A stretch of DNA of 64,000 nt, taken from assembly GCA_945859605.1 (NCBI GenBank), contig OX243811.1, positions 67,607,465 through 67,671,464 of the forward strand, written 5' to 3'. The notes beneath the pieces were generated by a model. The model saw only the letters and a program-made list of their open reading frames with translations. It made no database searches and was not told the origin of the DNA. A program made the translations under genes and the position numbers. How positions within the stretch are numbered: the first letter of the stretch is position 1; each line of letters starts with the position of its first letter. The stretch comes from Lumbricus rubellus. Its lineage: Eukaryota; Annelida; Clitellata; Crassiclitellata; Lumbricidae. Of this stretch, positions 45,462 through 55,676 are shown one piece after another.

Positions 45462-46415
45462 CTACGTCATCGCTTCAACATCGCTCCTCCTCCGTATACA
45501 AGACAATCTCGTTTCACTAAATAGGGTGTTGGATATTGTGTTTACATAGTTAAATTCTTCATTGGAAGAGAATGAAAATGATTCATCACCCATCTCAACT
45601 GGTTGTACTTTCACTCCAGGTCTGTCTGTATTATTTCGCATTTGTTTTCGGTCATGTCCTTTTCCCTTGGGTTTAGCACAAACAGGAGTTATATGACCTG
45701 TTTTGAAACAATTGTAACAAGCAGCATTACGAAATTTACAATATTCAGGATGGTGATGGTTTACCTTGCCACAGTGATTACACCGTCCTTGGAATGATTT
45801 GGCTTCTTGTTTGGATTTCCTGTCGTCTGATGTCACCGCACTAATTTCTGTAGAACCAGATGGCGTTGACGCAGGAGTCTGCAGCATAACGGACGTCTTC
45901 TCGGCTGCCTCAAATGACGCTGCGAATCTTACCACATTCTCGATTGTCAATTCTTGCTGTTGATGGAGGTATTTTTGAATCTCTGCATTCGACATTCCGC
46001 ACACAAACTGATCGCGTAGTCGTCCATAAACAGGTGATACAGAGTCATTTTCGAAATTGCATGTCAGTGATAGCTTTCGCAAGGCAGCCATGTAGTCCGC
46101 CGCTATTTCTCCTCGTTGTTGACGGCGTGTGTAAAAACGAAATCGTTCTGCAATTTCCAAGGGTCGTGGGTTAACTATGGTCTCGATTCTTCCCACTATT
46201 TGATCAAATGTAGCATTCTCCACGTCCACGGGGTGAATGTCGCAATATTTATTGAATAAGCTAATACCCATTGTGCGGCACAAAATGGCCTTACGCTTCA
46301 ACGCGTTGTTTTCTGACTCGTCAATACCTTCTTCGATGAAATAAAAATTCAACCGTTGGACGAAACGTTTCCATGTTTCCAAATTTGGATCAAAGTCCTT
46401 AATTTTGGCCGACAT
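45462..46415 (-). CDS. Ty3/gypsy Gag protein (318-codon frame, truncated element)
   Basis: 317-aa Gag from the ATG at 46415. Residues ~8-175 match the capsid-type gypsy gag pattern (DFDPNLETWKRF near 7-18, ERFRFYTRRQQ near 90-100, IQKYL at 146-150, FAASFEAAEK at 164-173). Two zinc knuckles follow: Cys212, Cys215, His220, Cys226 (one residue longer than canonical) and Cys233, Cys236, His241, Cys246. The protein would package element RNA in cytoplasmic particles. Past residue ~290 the tail looks unrelated and no protease or RT follows. The element is therefore broken after gag; the deletion point is probably in 45460-45545. The upstream LTR and primer site fit well. Confidence 0.85.
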   Translation of the reverse strand: MSAKIKDFDPNLETWKRFVQRLNFYFIEEGIDESENNALKRKAILCRTMGISLFNKYCDIHPVDVENATFDQIVGRIETIVNPRPLEIAERFRFYTRRQQRGEIAADYMAALRKLSLTCNFENDSVSPVYGRLRDQFVCGMSNAEIQKYLHQQQELTIENVVRFAASFEAAEKTSVMLQTPASTPSGSTEISAVTSDDRKSKQEAKSFQGRCNHCGKVNHHHPEYCKFRNAACYNCFKTGHITPVCAKPKGKGHDRKQMRNNTDRPGVKVQPVEMGDESFSFSSNEEFNYVNTISNTLFSETRLSCIRRRSDVEAMT

Positions 46416-46421
46416 TTCGAA

Positions 46422-46439
46422 TTATTATCCTCGTCGCCA
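46422..46439 (-). other. Primer-binding site of the gag element
   Basis: On the minus strand TGGCGACGAGGATAATAA starts three bases inside the LTR end and seven bases before the gag ATG. It begins with TGG as expected for tRNA priming. Confidence 0.65.
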
Positions 46440-46442
46440 ATA

Positions 46443-46612
46443 TGTTGTATATTCAGTTTTAATACTTCAACATTTATTGAATCAACGATCAACGTATCAA
46501 AACATAAATCAACTAAACTCCGGATCCCCGGATGTTGCAAGAGAACTGTGCGTCAAACTAAAGCAAGTACGTAAGTAAGTATGTCAGCCTATTAAAAACA
46601 CAATATCCAACA
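46443..46612 (-). repeat. 5' LTR of truncated Ty3/gypsy element
   Basis: 170 bases on the minus strand from TGTTGGATATTG to ATATACAACA, giving TGTTG...CAACA inverted ends directly before a primer-binding site and gag. No matching 3' LTR is in the window, so the boundaries rest on the TG/CA ends and the primer site. Confidence 0.65.
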
Positions 46613-46745
46613 GATGCCTGATTAAAATTGATTAAAATTATTGTTCCTTGAAGAAGAAAGTCATAGATCTACAAAAGCAAGCGGCCATCAAAGACTATAA
46701 CTACTAGTTCTGACAAAGTGGTCAACTATCTGAGATTATACCTAT

Positions 46746-46789
46746 AATAATAATAATAATAATAATAATAATTATTATTATTATTATTA

Positions 46790-46845
<56 letters not shown>
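46746..46845. repeat. (AAT)n/(ATT)n microsatellite
   Basis: About 30 bases of AAT units then about 70 bases of ATT units. They form an inverted pair, directly upstream of the truncated LINE. Confidence 0.9.
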
Positions 46846-46847
<2 letters not shown>

Positions 46848-49479
46848 ATAGGCACATGAAGAGGAGGAAGTAGACAACATGTATGAGAAACTGGAAGAAG
46901 TAATGGATAGAGCAAAGGGATCGGATTACCTGGTGGTAATGGGAGACTGGAATGCAGTGGTGAGAGAAGGAGCAGAGGGAAAAGGCATAGGTAAATTTGG
47001 ATTGGGAGAGAGGAACAGCAGAGGAGAAAAACTAGCAGAATTCTGTGAGAGGAAAGAATTAATGTTGACAAACACCTGGTTTCAGCATGAAAAGAGGAGA
47101 AGATACACGTGGAAAGCACCGGGAGATACAGCAAGATATCAAATAGATTACATATTGGTAAGAACAAGGTACAGGAACAGTGTGAAAAATGCACGAGCGA
47201 TGCCTGGTGCGGATGCAGACACAGACCACAATCTAGTCATCATGAAAGCTCAGATAAAGTTGAAATTCATCAAGGGGAGAATGAAGAAAAGACGGAGGTG
47301 GAACAAGAACAACCTTATAGAAAAAAGCAAACAGCTAGGAGAGAGAATAGAAGAGAATCTAACAAATGGCGATGGAGAAGACACAGAAGAGAGATGGAAA
47401 AGACTGAAAGAAAACATTATAGAGAGCGCAAAGGACATCATAGGAACTGAAGAGAAGAGACTCCCTAGAAAACCATGGATCACGAGAGAAATGATAGAGG
47501 AAATGGAGGAAAGGAGAAAATGGAAACATCAAAGCACTGAAATAGCGAGGACGCAATACAAAAGACTGAACAACAAACTAAGAAGAACAACAGAAGCGGC
47601 AAGAGAAAAGTGGTGGGAGGAACAATGTCGGGAGTTAGAAGAGCTACAGGAAAGAGGAAGATATGACATAGTGTATGAAAATGTGAAAAGGCTAAACAAG
47701 AAACCAGGCAGAGGAGGAGGAATAGAGATCAAGGACAAGCAGGGGAACATACTGAATGAAATAAATGAGGTTAAAAACAGATGGAATGAGTATGTAGAAG
47801 AACTCTACAGAAACGAAGATCTGGATGGAGGAATCCAAGATATTGAGCGAGAGGAGAGAGAGGAAGACACTGGACCGGAGGTGATGGCAGAGGAGGTACG
47901 AGCAGCCATACGGGAAATGAAAAACAACAAGTCGGAGGGAATAGACGACATACCGGCAGAAATGCTTAAAAGTCTGGAGGAAGGAGCCATGAATGAACTA
48001 GTACAGATATGCCAGGACATATATACAACGGGAGTATGGCCAGAAGACTTCCTACAAGCAATCATCATACCGATTAAGAAGAAACCGAATACAACATCAT
48101 GTGAAGAACACAGAACCATCAGCTTGCTCACCCATGCATCCAAAATCATGGTAAGAATACTGGCGAAAAGAGTACTGGGAAAAACAGAGACAATTGGAGG
48201 ACTAGGAGAGGACCAATTCGGTTTCAGGAAGGGTGTGGGAACAAGAGACGCGATCGGAGCATTGCGGATACTAACAGAAAGGAGTTGTCAGAATGGACAG
48301 GACGTATATATATGTTTTGTGGATTATGAGAAGGCATTTGATAGAGTCAACTGGAGAAAGCTGCTACATGTACTGAGGAGGATGGGAATAGACTGGAGAG
48401 ACAGAAGATTGATAGGAAATTTATACATGGGGCAGAAGGTACGAATAAGAATCGACGGAGAGTACTCGGAACCAGGAAAGGTGGGCAGAGGAGTGAGACA
48501 GGGCTGCCCTCTATCACCTCTTTTATTCAACATCTATATAGAAGAACTGGTCAGAGAAGCATTAGATGATCTGGAAGAAGGCATAAAGGTGGGAGGAAGA
48601 TGGATTAAGGCTTTGAGGTTTGCGGACGATCAGGCAATGTTAGCGAGAAGTCAGAAGGGGTTGCAAGAAGTGATGGATAGATTGAACACAACGTCAATTG
48701 AATATGGCATGAGAATTAACATCAAGAAGACAAAAGTAATGAAGATCAGCAAGGGAGAAGAAACTACAGTCGACATTCAAATAGAAGGCAAAGGGATAGA
48801 ACAGGTCAAGGAATTTTGCTACCTGAGAAGCTTGATGACAACGGATGCTAAATGTCATAAGGAAATCAGAAGGAGGATTGCAATGGGAAAAGAGGCATTT
48901 ACGAAAAGAGGAGAACTACTACGAGGAAAGCTAAACAGAAGTCTCAAGAAACGAATGATAAAAACACTGGTGTGGAGTGTGGTGTTGTATGGTTCCGAAA
49001 CCTGGACCATGAGAAAAGAAGACATAAAGAAAATCGAAACGTTTGAAATGTGGACGTGGAGAAGAATGGAGAAGATCAGCTGGACGGAACACAGAACAAA
49101 CGAGGAAGTGCTGGAAAAGGTAGGAGAGGAAAGAACAATGATAAAAACAATCAGAGAAAGGCATAAGAATTGGATAGGGCATATTCTAAGAGGAGACAGT
49201 CTGGTGAAAACGGTGTTAGAAGGACAAATGGAGGGGAAACGAACAAGAGGAAGACCCCGACAGATGTTGCTGGACACTCTGATGAAGAAGAGCGGATATC
49301 AGAAACTAAAGGAGAAGGCCCAGCGGAGGGAAGAGTGGCGACATTGGACAGCCGAACCTGCCTAGGGGCAGAGAACCAGAAGAAGACATAGGCTATAATT
49401 ATTACATATTATGGATGGAAGATGATGATAAGAAGCGACGACGCCACTTAAACGAAGCGGCGTCTCAATGATGATGATG
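46846..49479 (+). mobile_element. 5'-truncated non-LTR retrotransposon (LINE)
   Basis: Begins abruptly after the ATT microsatellite, in the middle of the endonuclease domain, and runs through RT to a short 3' UTR. The 3' end has a small hairpin (GACGCC at 49440-49445 with GGCGTC at 49459-49464) followed by ATGATGATG. A hairpin plus short (TGA)n-type tail and the RT tail motifs suggest an RTE/Proto2-like clade. The clade needs a phylogeny. Confidence 0.85.
46879..49365 (+). CDS. LINE polyprotein fragment: APE endonuclease C-part and reverse transcriptase
   Basis: 828-codon open frame. The in-frame coding extends about nine codons upstream of the first ATG to a TAG created at the truncation point, so this ATG is not the native start. 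The endonuclease part has GDWNA (Asp23, Asn25) and TDHN (Asp116, His117), but the domain's N-terminal catalytic motifs are missing. RT follows: ISLLTHASKIMVRIL, GFRKGVGTRDAI, FVDYEKAFDRV, RQGCPLSPLLFNIY and the FADD active site at 581-584. After it come the C-terminal YGSETWTM and TEHRTNEEVL motifs typical of this group. The FCYLRS where most relatives have YLGS may be a substitution. The frame is otherwise unbroken, implying recent insertion, but without a full endonuclease it is probably dead. Confidence 0.88.
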   Translation: MYEKLEEVMDRAKGSDYLVVMGDWNAVVREGAEGKGIGKFGLGERNSRGEKLAEFCERKELMLTNTWFQHEKRRRYTWKAPGDTARYQIDYILVRTRYRNSVKNARAMPGADADTDHNLVIMKAQIKLKFIKGRMKKRRRWNKNNLIEKSKQLGERIEENLTNGDGEDTEERWKRLKENIIESAKDIIGTEEKRLPRKPWITREMIEEMEERRKWKHQSTEIARTQYKRLNNKLRRTTEAAREKWWEEQCRELEELQERGRYDIVYENVKRLNKKPGRGGGIEIKDKQGNILNEINEVKNRWNEYVEELYRNEDLDGGIQDIEREEREEDTGPEVMAEEVRAAIREMKNNKSEGIDDIPAEMLKSLEEGAMNELVQICQDIYTTGVWPEDFLQAIIIPIKKKPNTTSCEEHRTISLLTHASKIMVRILAKRVLGKTETIGGLGEDQFGFRKGVGTRDAIGALRILTERSCQNGQDVYICFVDYEKAFDRVNWRKLLHVLRRMGIDWRDRRLIGNLYMGQKVRIRIDGEYSEPGKVGRGVRQGCPLSPLLFNIYIEELVREALDDLEEGIKVGGRWIKALRFADDQAMLARSQKGLQEVMDRLNTTSIEYGMRINIKKTKVMKISKGEETTVDIQIEGKGIEQVKEFCYLRSLMTTDAKCHKEIRRRIAMGKEAFTKRGELLRGKLNRSLKKRMIKTLVWSVVLYGSETWTMRKEDIKKIETFEMWTWRRMEKISWTEHRTNEEVLEKVGEERTMIKTIRERHKNWIGHILRGDSLVKTVLEGQMEGKRTRGRPRQMLLDTLMKKSGYQKLKEKAQRREEWRHWTAEPA

Positions 49480-50100
49480 CTGCAGGTTGAATGGAGGTTG
49501 AATGGAGGGTGGTGTCATTGAGTGGAGAATGGTGTCATTGAATGGAGGGTGGTGTCATTGAATGGAGGGTGGTGTCATTGAGTGCAGTTGACGTTATGAA
49601 TGCAAATGAAATTCGATGTCGATTGATTGAAGATTGATTGAAGATTGATTGAAGATTGATTGGTCAAGTGCAACTTCTCTTACATTGTTTCCATCGGCCA
49701 TTGTTCCTCGCTCATTAGATCTCCTTTGATCCTTGTCTTTCTTTTCTGGCTCCAGGGATAGACAGACAAACAGCCAGACAATCATATAGACAGGCAGACA
49801 GCAGACAGAAGGACAGACAGACGTAAAAACAGACGGATAAACGGGCATAAGGACATGCAGACAGACAGACAGACAGACATACAGACATACATACAGACAA
49901 AGAGAGGGTAAATGCGTGCATGAAAGCACTTAGTCGCGCAAATGCGTAATCTGTAGAGGGCATTAGGAGCAATGAGATCTGTTGACCTGAGAAGCAGAGA
50001 GGAAGAGAGACACAGAGAGACAGAGGCACACAGAGATACACAAAGAGACACAGAGAGACACAGAGACATAGGCAGACAGACGAGAAGTTATCGCTCGGTG
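49480..50100. repeat. 20-bp, 11-bp and GACA repeats
   Basis: GAATGGAGGGTGGTGTCATT recurs four times at ~49498-49585. ATTGATTGAAG recurs at 49619-49662. ACAGACAG-type repeats cover 49755-50080. No gene. Confidence 0.8.
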
Positions 50101-50323
50101 CTAATGATATAAAGTCCAGTTTCGACTGCACGGTTAAGATTTTCATCAGAGTCATCAGAGACAAGGAGATGGAAGGAGGAAAGATCGGAGAGATTGAGGA
50201 AGAGAAGGAGGACGTGGAGGAGGAATAGGCGGAAATGGAAAGTGATGGACGAGTTAACTGTTAGAGGAAGAGATGGAAAAGATGCAGAAAGTGGAGGAAG
50301 AGGGAGAATCGGAAGGAGGAAAG

Positions 50324-50751
50324 CATAGATGTAAAAAACGATGAAAACGAAATAAAAAACGGTAAAAAACGACGTTTTTTTCAAAAAAATAAAAAACGAC
50401 AAAAAAACGATAAAAAACGGAAACGGAAAATAATTTGACTTTACTACATCTAAAACCGCATTTTAACCATGAAAATCTTGATTAGGAACCTACTACACGT
50501 AGGCTATCTCTTAGATGATGATGTTAAACGATGAAATAATGACTTTAGTTAGCTGGATCCTTGAGAGTTGGCGGAAAACATAAGAAATATCAGAAAAAAT
50601 TAAAATTAAGAAAAATAATAATAGAAAGTAAATGTATAAATAAAGATAAAGAAAAAAAACGTTAAAAAACGATGGGAAAAATAAAAAAACAAAAAAAACG
50701 ACGTTTTTTGGGAGAGAATAAAAAACGGAAAAAAAGTTTTTTACAACTATG
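50324..50751 (-). mobile_element. hAT-type MITE, ~430 bp, copy 1
   Basis: 428 bp with terminal inverted repeats CATAG(A/T)TGTAAAAAAC and the exact 8-base duplication GAGGAAAG at 50316-50323 and 50752-50759. It is full of AAAAAACG words and non-coding. It is the reverse-oriented relative of 62490-62921. An 8-base duplication and CA-start indicate hAT. Confidence 0.85.
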
Positions 50752-50759
50752 GAGGAAAG

Positions 50760-53145
50760 GAAGAGCAATAACAAAAGTAGGAAGAGGAATGTTGAAGAAG
50801 GAAACTTTAAACCAAAGATGGAAAAATAGAGGTCCGTTGGGCCAGGTCCGCACCTACCCACCCACCGCCCCGACCCTGCCCCTGCCCCGCCCTCCACTCG
50901 GGCGCCCTTGAATCAACCCATCTCGTGTATTTTATGTTAACTTCATAACCTGGCACTTTGGAGTGTTCTATGATTCTATCAGTCTGTGTAGGCTCAAATC
51001 TGAATTTCAATCTATATTTTATTTTCTATTTCTACTTTTACGGCTAAAATTCCGTAGGGCCTAATATTTGGTTTCGTAGAATAAATATTGTCTTATTCTT
51101 GGTTCAAATAAATTGGCCATGATTGTGATACGGCCTCTGAACGTCTATAGTCTATAATCTTCGGGCGGTGTCGCGTGACAAAGTCTTCCCCTATAAAAGT
51201 CTCCATCCGGAAACTCTATTTCGAAATAGATTTTCTCTTTGGCGGATCTGTTCCAGATTAAATTCGCCCCCGAGACTATAGACTATAATTATAGTCTGAA
51301 ATAAAGACTACGGGGGAAGAAAATAATATTTCCTTTCTTAACCGATGAAAACATCTCCCCCACACCTTGTTCGGCGTGAAATGGGCTAGTAGTCTACGGT
51401 CCTACAAAATTTATATTGAACGATCATGCAGGTCAAACCGTTAGTTTACGTTGCTAAATTATTTAACATAAGAATTATTATATACCTCTGTATCAGACAA
51501 ATATACTTAAAAGTTACAATAGGCCAACGAGCTGCAGTCAGAGGGGAGAGGCTTTATAAATATTGTTCCTCTGCTAAAAGAAGTTTCCCAAACTGATACA
51601 GAAATGGAGAAGGAGTTGGAAGAAAGAGATGTAAGAAGAGGGAACGAACGATAAATCCGGAGGAGTAAGATAAGGAGGAAGAAGAAAAGAAGAAGAAGAA
51701 GAAATATAAGAGGTGGACGATACGGAGTAAGAGGAAGCAGTCAGGGAAGGAGGAGGTCACGTAGCTGAAGAAGTGGAGAAAGGAAGAGGGAGCGTGGGAG
51801 GGAGGGTGGGAGGGAGGGAGTGTGGTTGGAGTGGCTGGAGAGGAGAAGCAGGAACGGCAGGCAAGTGGGAAGGGAAATGGGAGGATTAGTTGAATTGGTC
51901 GGAAGGAAGAGAGACCGGAATTGGGAACGGCACCAGCGGGGAAATTAGAGACATCTGCGACGGGCGAGTTAAATGCAGGGCACGGCCACTTGCACGATTC
52001 CGATGGACAGATGCACACGAAGAGACAGAGACAGACAGACACACTAAAAGAGAGGAACACAAAGACACAGACACACAGAGAGTAATCTCTGTAGGACTCA
52101 CGCAATGTCCAGTAAATGACCAGCAGAGTTAAGTGGACACTGAATGACCAGCAGAGCGGTCGCTGGTGCTAACGAACTAAGAACTGTTGGCTGTGAAGAA
52201 ATCAGAGCGCTCCCGTCTGGCGAGCACAGCCACAGCTATTACTGACCGCATTCAGATCTATTAGGCAACGTTTAAGGACAGTAAAATGTTGTAGACACAT
52301 CTGGATCGCACATGTGCCACTTCACAGCTGCAGGCAATGAACTAAAGAGGATTCAACGCACGTAGGGCCTACTCATTGTGTAGTCATTGGAGGTAATTCC
52401 ACTGCAGCGGAAATCCCCGATTTCAGCCTCTGTTGTTCGGACCAAGCGTGGGTTATTTTTGTGACCGAGATCATTGACGTATCTTCCTTTTAGGCTATAT
52501 ATTGACGGTAGTGTCCGGATATCGCCCCGTTTGATAGCGGTTGAGATATTCACGGACATTTTCTGGTCATGCGCTGGAGCAATCCAAACTACGACAATAA
52601 CTACCGTCTATGTAGCCTATCTATATTATAGACTAAGTCTGAAACCTTTCTGTGGCTTATGTATGTCTGTCCCAAGAAAGGCTCCGAAACGGCTCCATTT
52701 AACACGACTATACAATTTTAAAAATCTTCCTATGCGAATTTGTAGGTCGGCGCGACCCTTTTCAGCTCTCAGTTCACGTTAAAACTCGAGTTATGGACAT
52801 TTTAAGTTTCGATATGGTAACTTGCGAGAAATTTAGACGCCATTAACGGTCGTATAGGTTGCAACCATGCACGCTGCAACGACAGTAGGCTGCATTATTC
52901 TTGCCAATATTGAATCTTTTTGGCGACGTCATTCTGACGTCATTTCTAGCCGTAGACGTGTCACGTGGTCAATGTCGATAATAAACATAGCAAGCCGATT
53001 TTTAATAATATTTATTAAATGACGATGTCCAATGTGAACTGAAGGTAAGAAAAACATGACCACAATAACAAATGATTATTATCAGAGTGACAGCAACGCC
53101 AACTTTGTCGGAGAACGCTGGGTGGAACGAAAAGCCAAAATTTCT
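50760..53145. other. Intergenic; no gene recognised
   Basis: Contains an inverted pair (TCTATAGTCTATAATCTTCGG near 51141-51163 with its complement near 51266-51290) that may be a small fold-back. 51600-51850 is GGAGGA/GAAGAA purine-rich sequence, and 52015-52085 holds ACAGAC repeats. Short frames at 52353-52559 and 52474-52782 have no known motif. Confidence 0.5.
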
Positions 53146-53172
53146 CCGGGCAACGCCGGGTAGAACAGCTGG
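53146..53172 (+). mobile_element. Helitron-like 3' end
   Basis: CCGGGCAACGCCGGG can form a short hairpin, followed by TAGAACAGCTGG and then T. This has the hairpin-plus-CTRR|T layout of a Helitron 3' end and resembles the minus-strand end at 31628. The 5' end was not located; the element may reach back into 52.3 kb. Confidence 0.4.
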
Positions 53173-53750
53173 TATTATTATATGTATATATTTATCTCAA
53201 TGTTGATACGCTTTTCATATATTTTATACTTGCGCGTAGGCAAAGCTTACTTGCAAATTGTCTAATGCAAAATGCGCTGGTGAGTCATGCATCCTGTGTA
53301 TATTTTGGGAAGAGACCGAAGGGTAGGAAGGGAAGGAAGGAAGAAGACGAAAAAGGAGGAAGAAAGGAAGTGAATGAAAGGTGTGTTAGGGATTTGGTCA
53401 CGACCACTTTGTGTGGCAAACTGGAAGGCACTTGGCTGATGTAAGAAGCAGTAGCGACCATAACCTCAGTGACGCTTTTCAGGCATTCGTTGGCATTTTG
53501 GCGACTCAGTTCTAACTACTATCTGAAATCATTTTCAGAATTTTATGCACAATCGACTAAAACACAATATAACTATGTCTATCTGAAGACCAGTTAATTC
53601 CTTTTAATTTTGAATTGAAACTAAAAAACCATGATTCGAAAAAACAGAAGACAAATTTTTTTAATTTCGCCCCTTGCAATTGCGGCCCTCCATAATTATC
53701 TGCTCCACGTGCTTTACCTACAGAACCGGTGCAACCGGGACACAGCACAC

Positions 53751-53791
<41 letters not shown>

Positions 53792-54501
53792 ATTGGTAGA
53801 CACAGACTATGGTAACGTTAACGGTGTTAATGTGGGAGGCAATGGTACTGATAATTGCAAATTTATATAGCGCCACATCAAGCGAGACTGACGAGAATCG
53901 CACGAATAAATCGATGTGCAATTTGTTTCGAGCGTTGACAGTGGATTACGGATGGGATCTGTCGGGTAAAAGCCTGCAACGAAAGCTGCTCTCACTCTCA
54001 GATCCAAAGACTCTTCTGATCCAAAAATCGAAGCACCAATTGGACGACGTTGACTTTCATGCGACCAAACCTTCGCAATGATCATGAGTCCCGCAGAGAC
54101 GGAGGCAGTAGGGAGGGGGGCAAATTCTCAAAAAATAGGGGACTGTTAGGGGGCCGGGAGCTACATGTAGGTAGCTATACAAATTTTATGATTATACGCC
54201 TTCCTGAATGCAACATTTCTTAAAATTAACATCCATAAAATCGTAGTTGAATATATGAAGATCACACGGTTCTAGGTCTACAGTAACTCTGCGTATAAAT
54301 TGCGTATGTAACGCACTTTGGTATTTCTATTTGTTTTGAATTCTTTAATACGACTAAAAGAAAAGTTATGCTCAGCATAAGGTCCTGGAATTTCTGTCAC
54401 CGACCCTGACAAGTGACATCAACCATGATAAGGTATAATTGTAGTTAACCGGTGACTTACTTTGAAGATCCGGTGCCCAACACAATAGACATCAAACAAC
54501 A
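53173..54501. other. No gene seen; CA microsatellite
   Basis: 53325-53370 is GGAAGGAAG/GAAGAAG low complexity. (CA)n lies at 53740-53788. The frame 53809-54081 has no domain that I recognise. Confidence 0.5.
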
Positions 54502-54509
54502 GTTACATA

Positions 54510-54764
54510 CATAGGCGTACGAGGCGGGGGTGCAGGGGGGCAATTGCCACCCCAAATTTGGGAAAGTTTGGTGGTTTTTTCGGGCAAAAACCCCAAACGA
54601 CTAAAAAAAAACGGTCGTCAACTTTCGGGCCAGTCAGGTTTTTCGGGCAAACACGGACCCGAACGACTAAAAAAAGTCGTCAACTTTTTGACGGATGTAT
54701 TTTTCGGGCAGAAGTTCAATCTTTGCCCCCCCCCCCCACTGCTGAAAACTCCCGTACGCCTATG
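54510..54764. mobile_element. hAT-type MITE, 255 bp
   Basis: Ends CATAGGCGTACG and CGTACGCCTATG are perfect inverted repeats. The flanks GTTACATA (54502-54509) and GTTACATC (54765-54772) match at seven of eight bases. The interior has GACTAAAAAAA and TTTTTCGGGCA motifs and G/C runs. Non-coding. Confidence 0.8.
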
Positions 54765-54825
54765 GTTACATCAAAACCTGTTTTGGCTCACTTTGGAAGT
54801 AACTGGAGTGATTAACAGATTGCCT

Positions 54826-54944
54826 GATGAATGAATGGATGAATGGATAGATGGATAGATGGATGGATGAATGGATGGATGGATGGATGGATGGATGGAT
54901 GGATGGATGGATGGATGGATGGATGGATGGATGGATGGATGGAT
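54826..54944. repeat. GATG microsatellite
   Basis: (GGAT)n with a few GATA/GAAT interruptions. It abuts the element at 54950 and resumes at 55674. Confidence 0.92.
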
Positions 54945-54949
54945 GATCC

Positions 54950-55676
54950 CATAGCTCGAGGGTACGCGTACCCTAAAATAGAATACGTTAAAATACGCGC
55001 GTACCTTTCAAAAAATAGAATACGCGTATGGTACGTACGGTACCATACACGAAACTTTTCTTCATGGCTTACTCGACGACCCATAGCCTACGTATATAGT
55101 CTGACGTCAACTGTAGACCTATGCGTCATTGAAACCGGTACCGGTAGCGTAGCAGTAAATTTAATTCGATAAATTATTCGGATAATAATTATTTTAATGC
55201 AAATTGTACTGTCTTTCTGATGAGAGCTAAGTACACGTCACTGGTTTGCAAATTGCTGTAACTCGAAAGTTGCAGTGTGTCTTATAGCCTACGCATCAGA
55301 CAGCGATTCAGCGATGCCCAGAGAACATGTTCTGGGTTGGATCAGGCAATCGCATAAGAACGCACCTTTGAAGTGCTGCAGCAGAACTAAGCCGAGGGAC
55401 TGACATTAGTGCATTAAGTGCAATGTATGCTGGATAAACATAGACCTAGGCTACAACATAGCATGGCAGCAATTTACTATGCCGTATAGGCCTACTTGGT
55501 TGTGATTGTTTGCCTAAATTAAATTGAACATTCTTATAATGAGCAATGACATAGCTAGTTAGGCCTAACGTATTTTATTTATTGTTAACGTACCCTAAAA
55601 TAGGGTACGTTAAAATACGTACGTAGGCTACCTTTCAAAAAATAGAATACGTATGGTACGTACCCTCAAGCTTTGG
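54950..55676. mobile_element. Element with AGCTYGAGGGTACG ends inserted in GGAT repeats
   Basis: Left end CCATAGCTCGAGGGTACG and right end (inverted) CCAAAGCTTGAGGGTACG agree at 16 of 18 bases, with GGAT microsatellite outside both. A ~80-bp block (GTACCCTAAAATAG, CTTTCAAAAAATAGAATACG, ATGGTACGTAC) occurs directly repeated just inside both ends (54962-55043 and 55588-55663). There is no coding capacity. The superfamily is undetermined. Confidence 0.6.
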
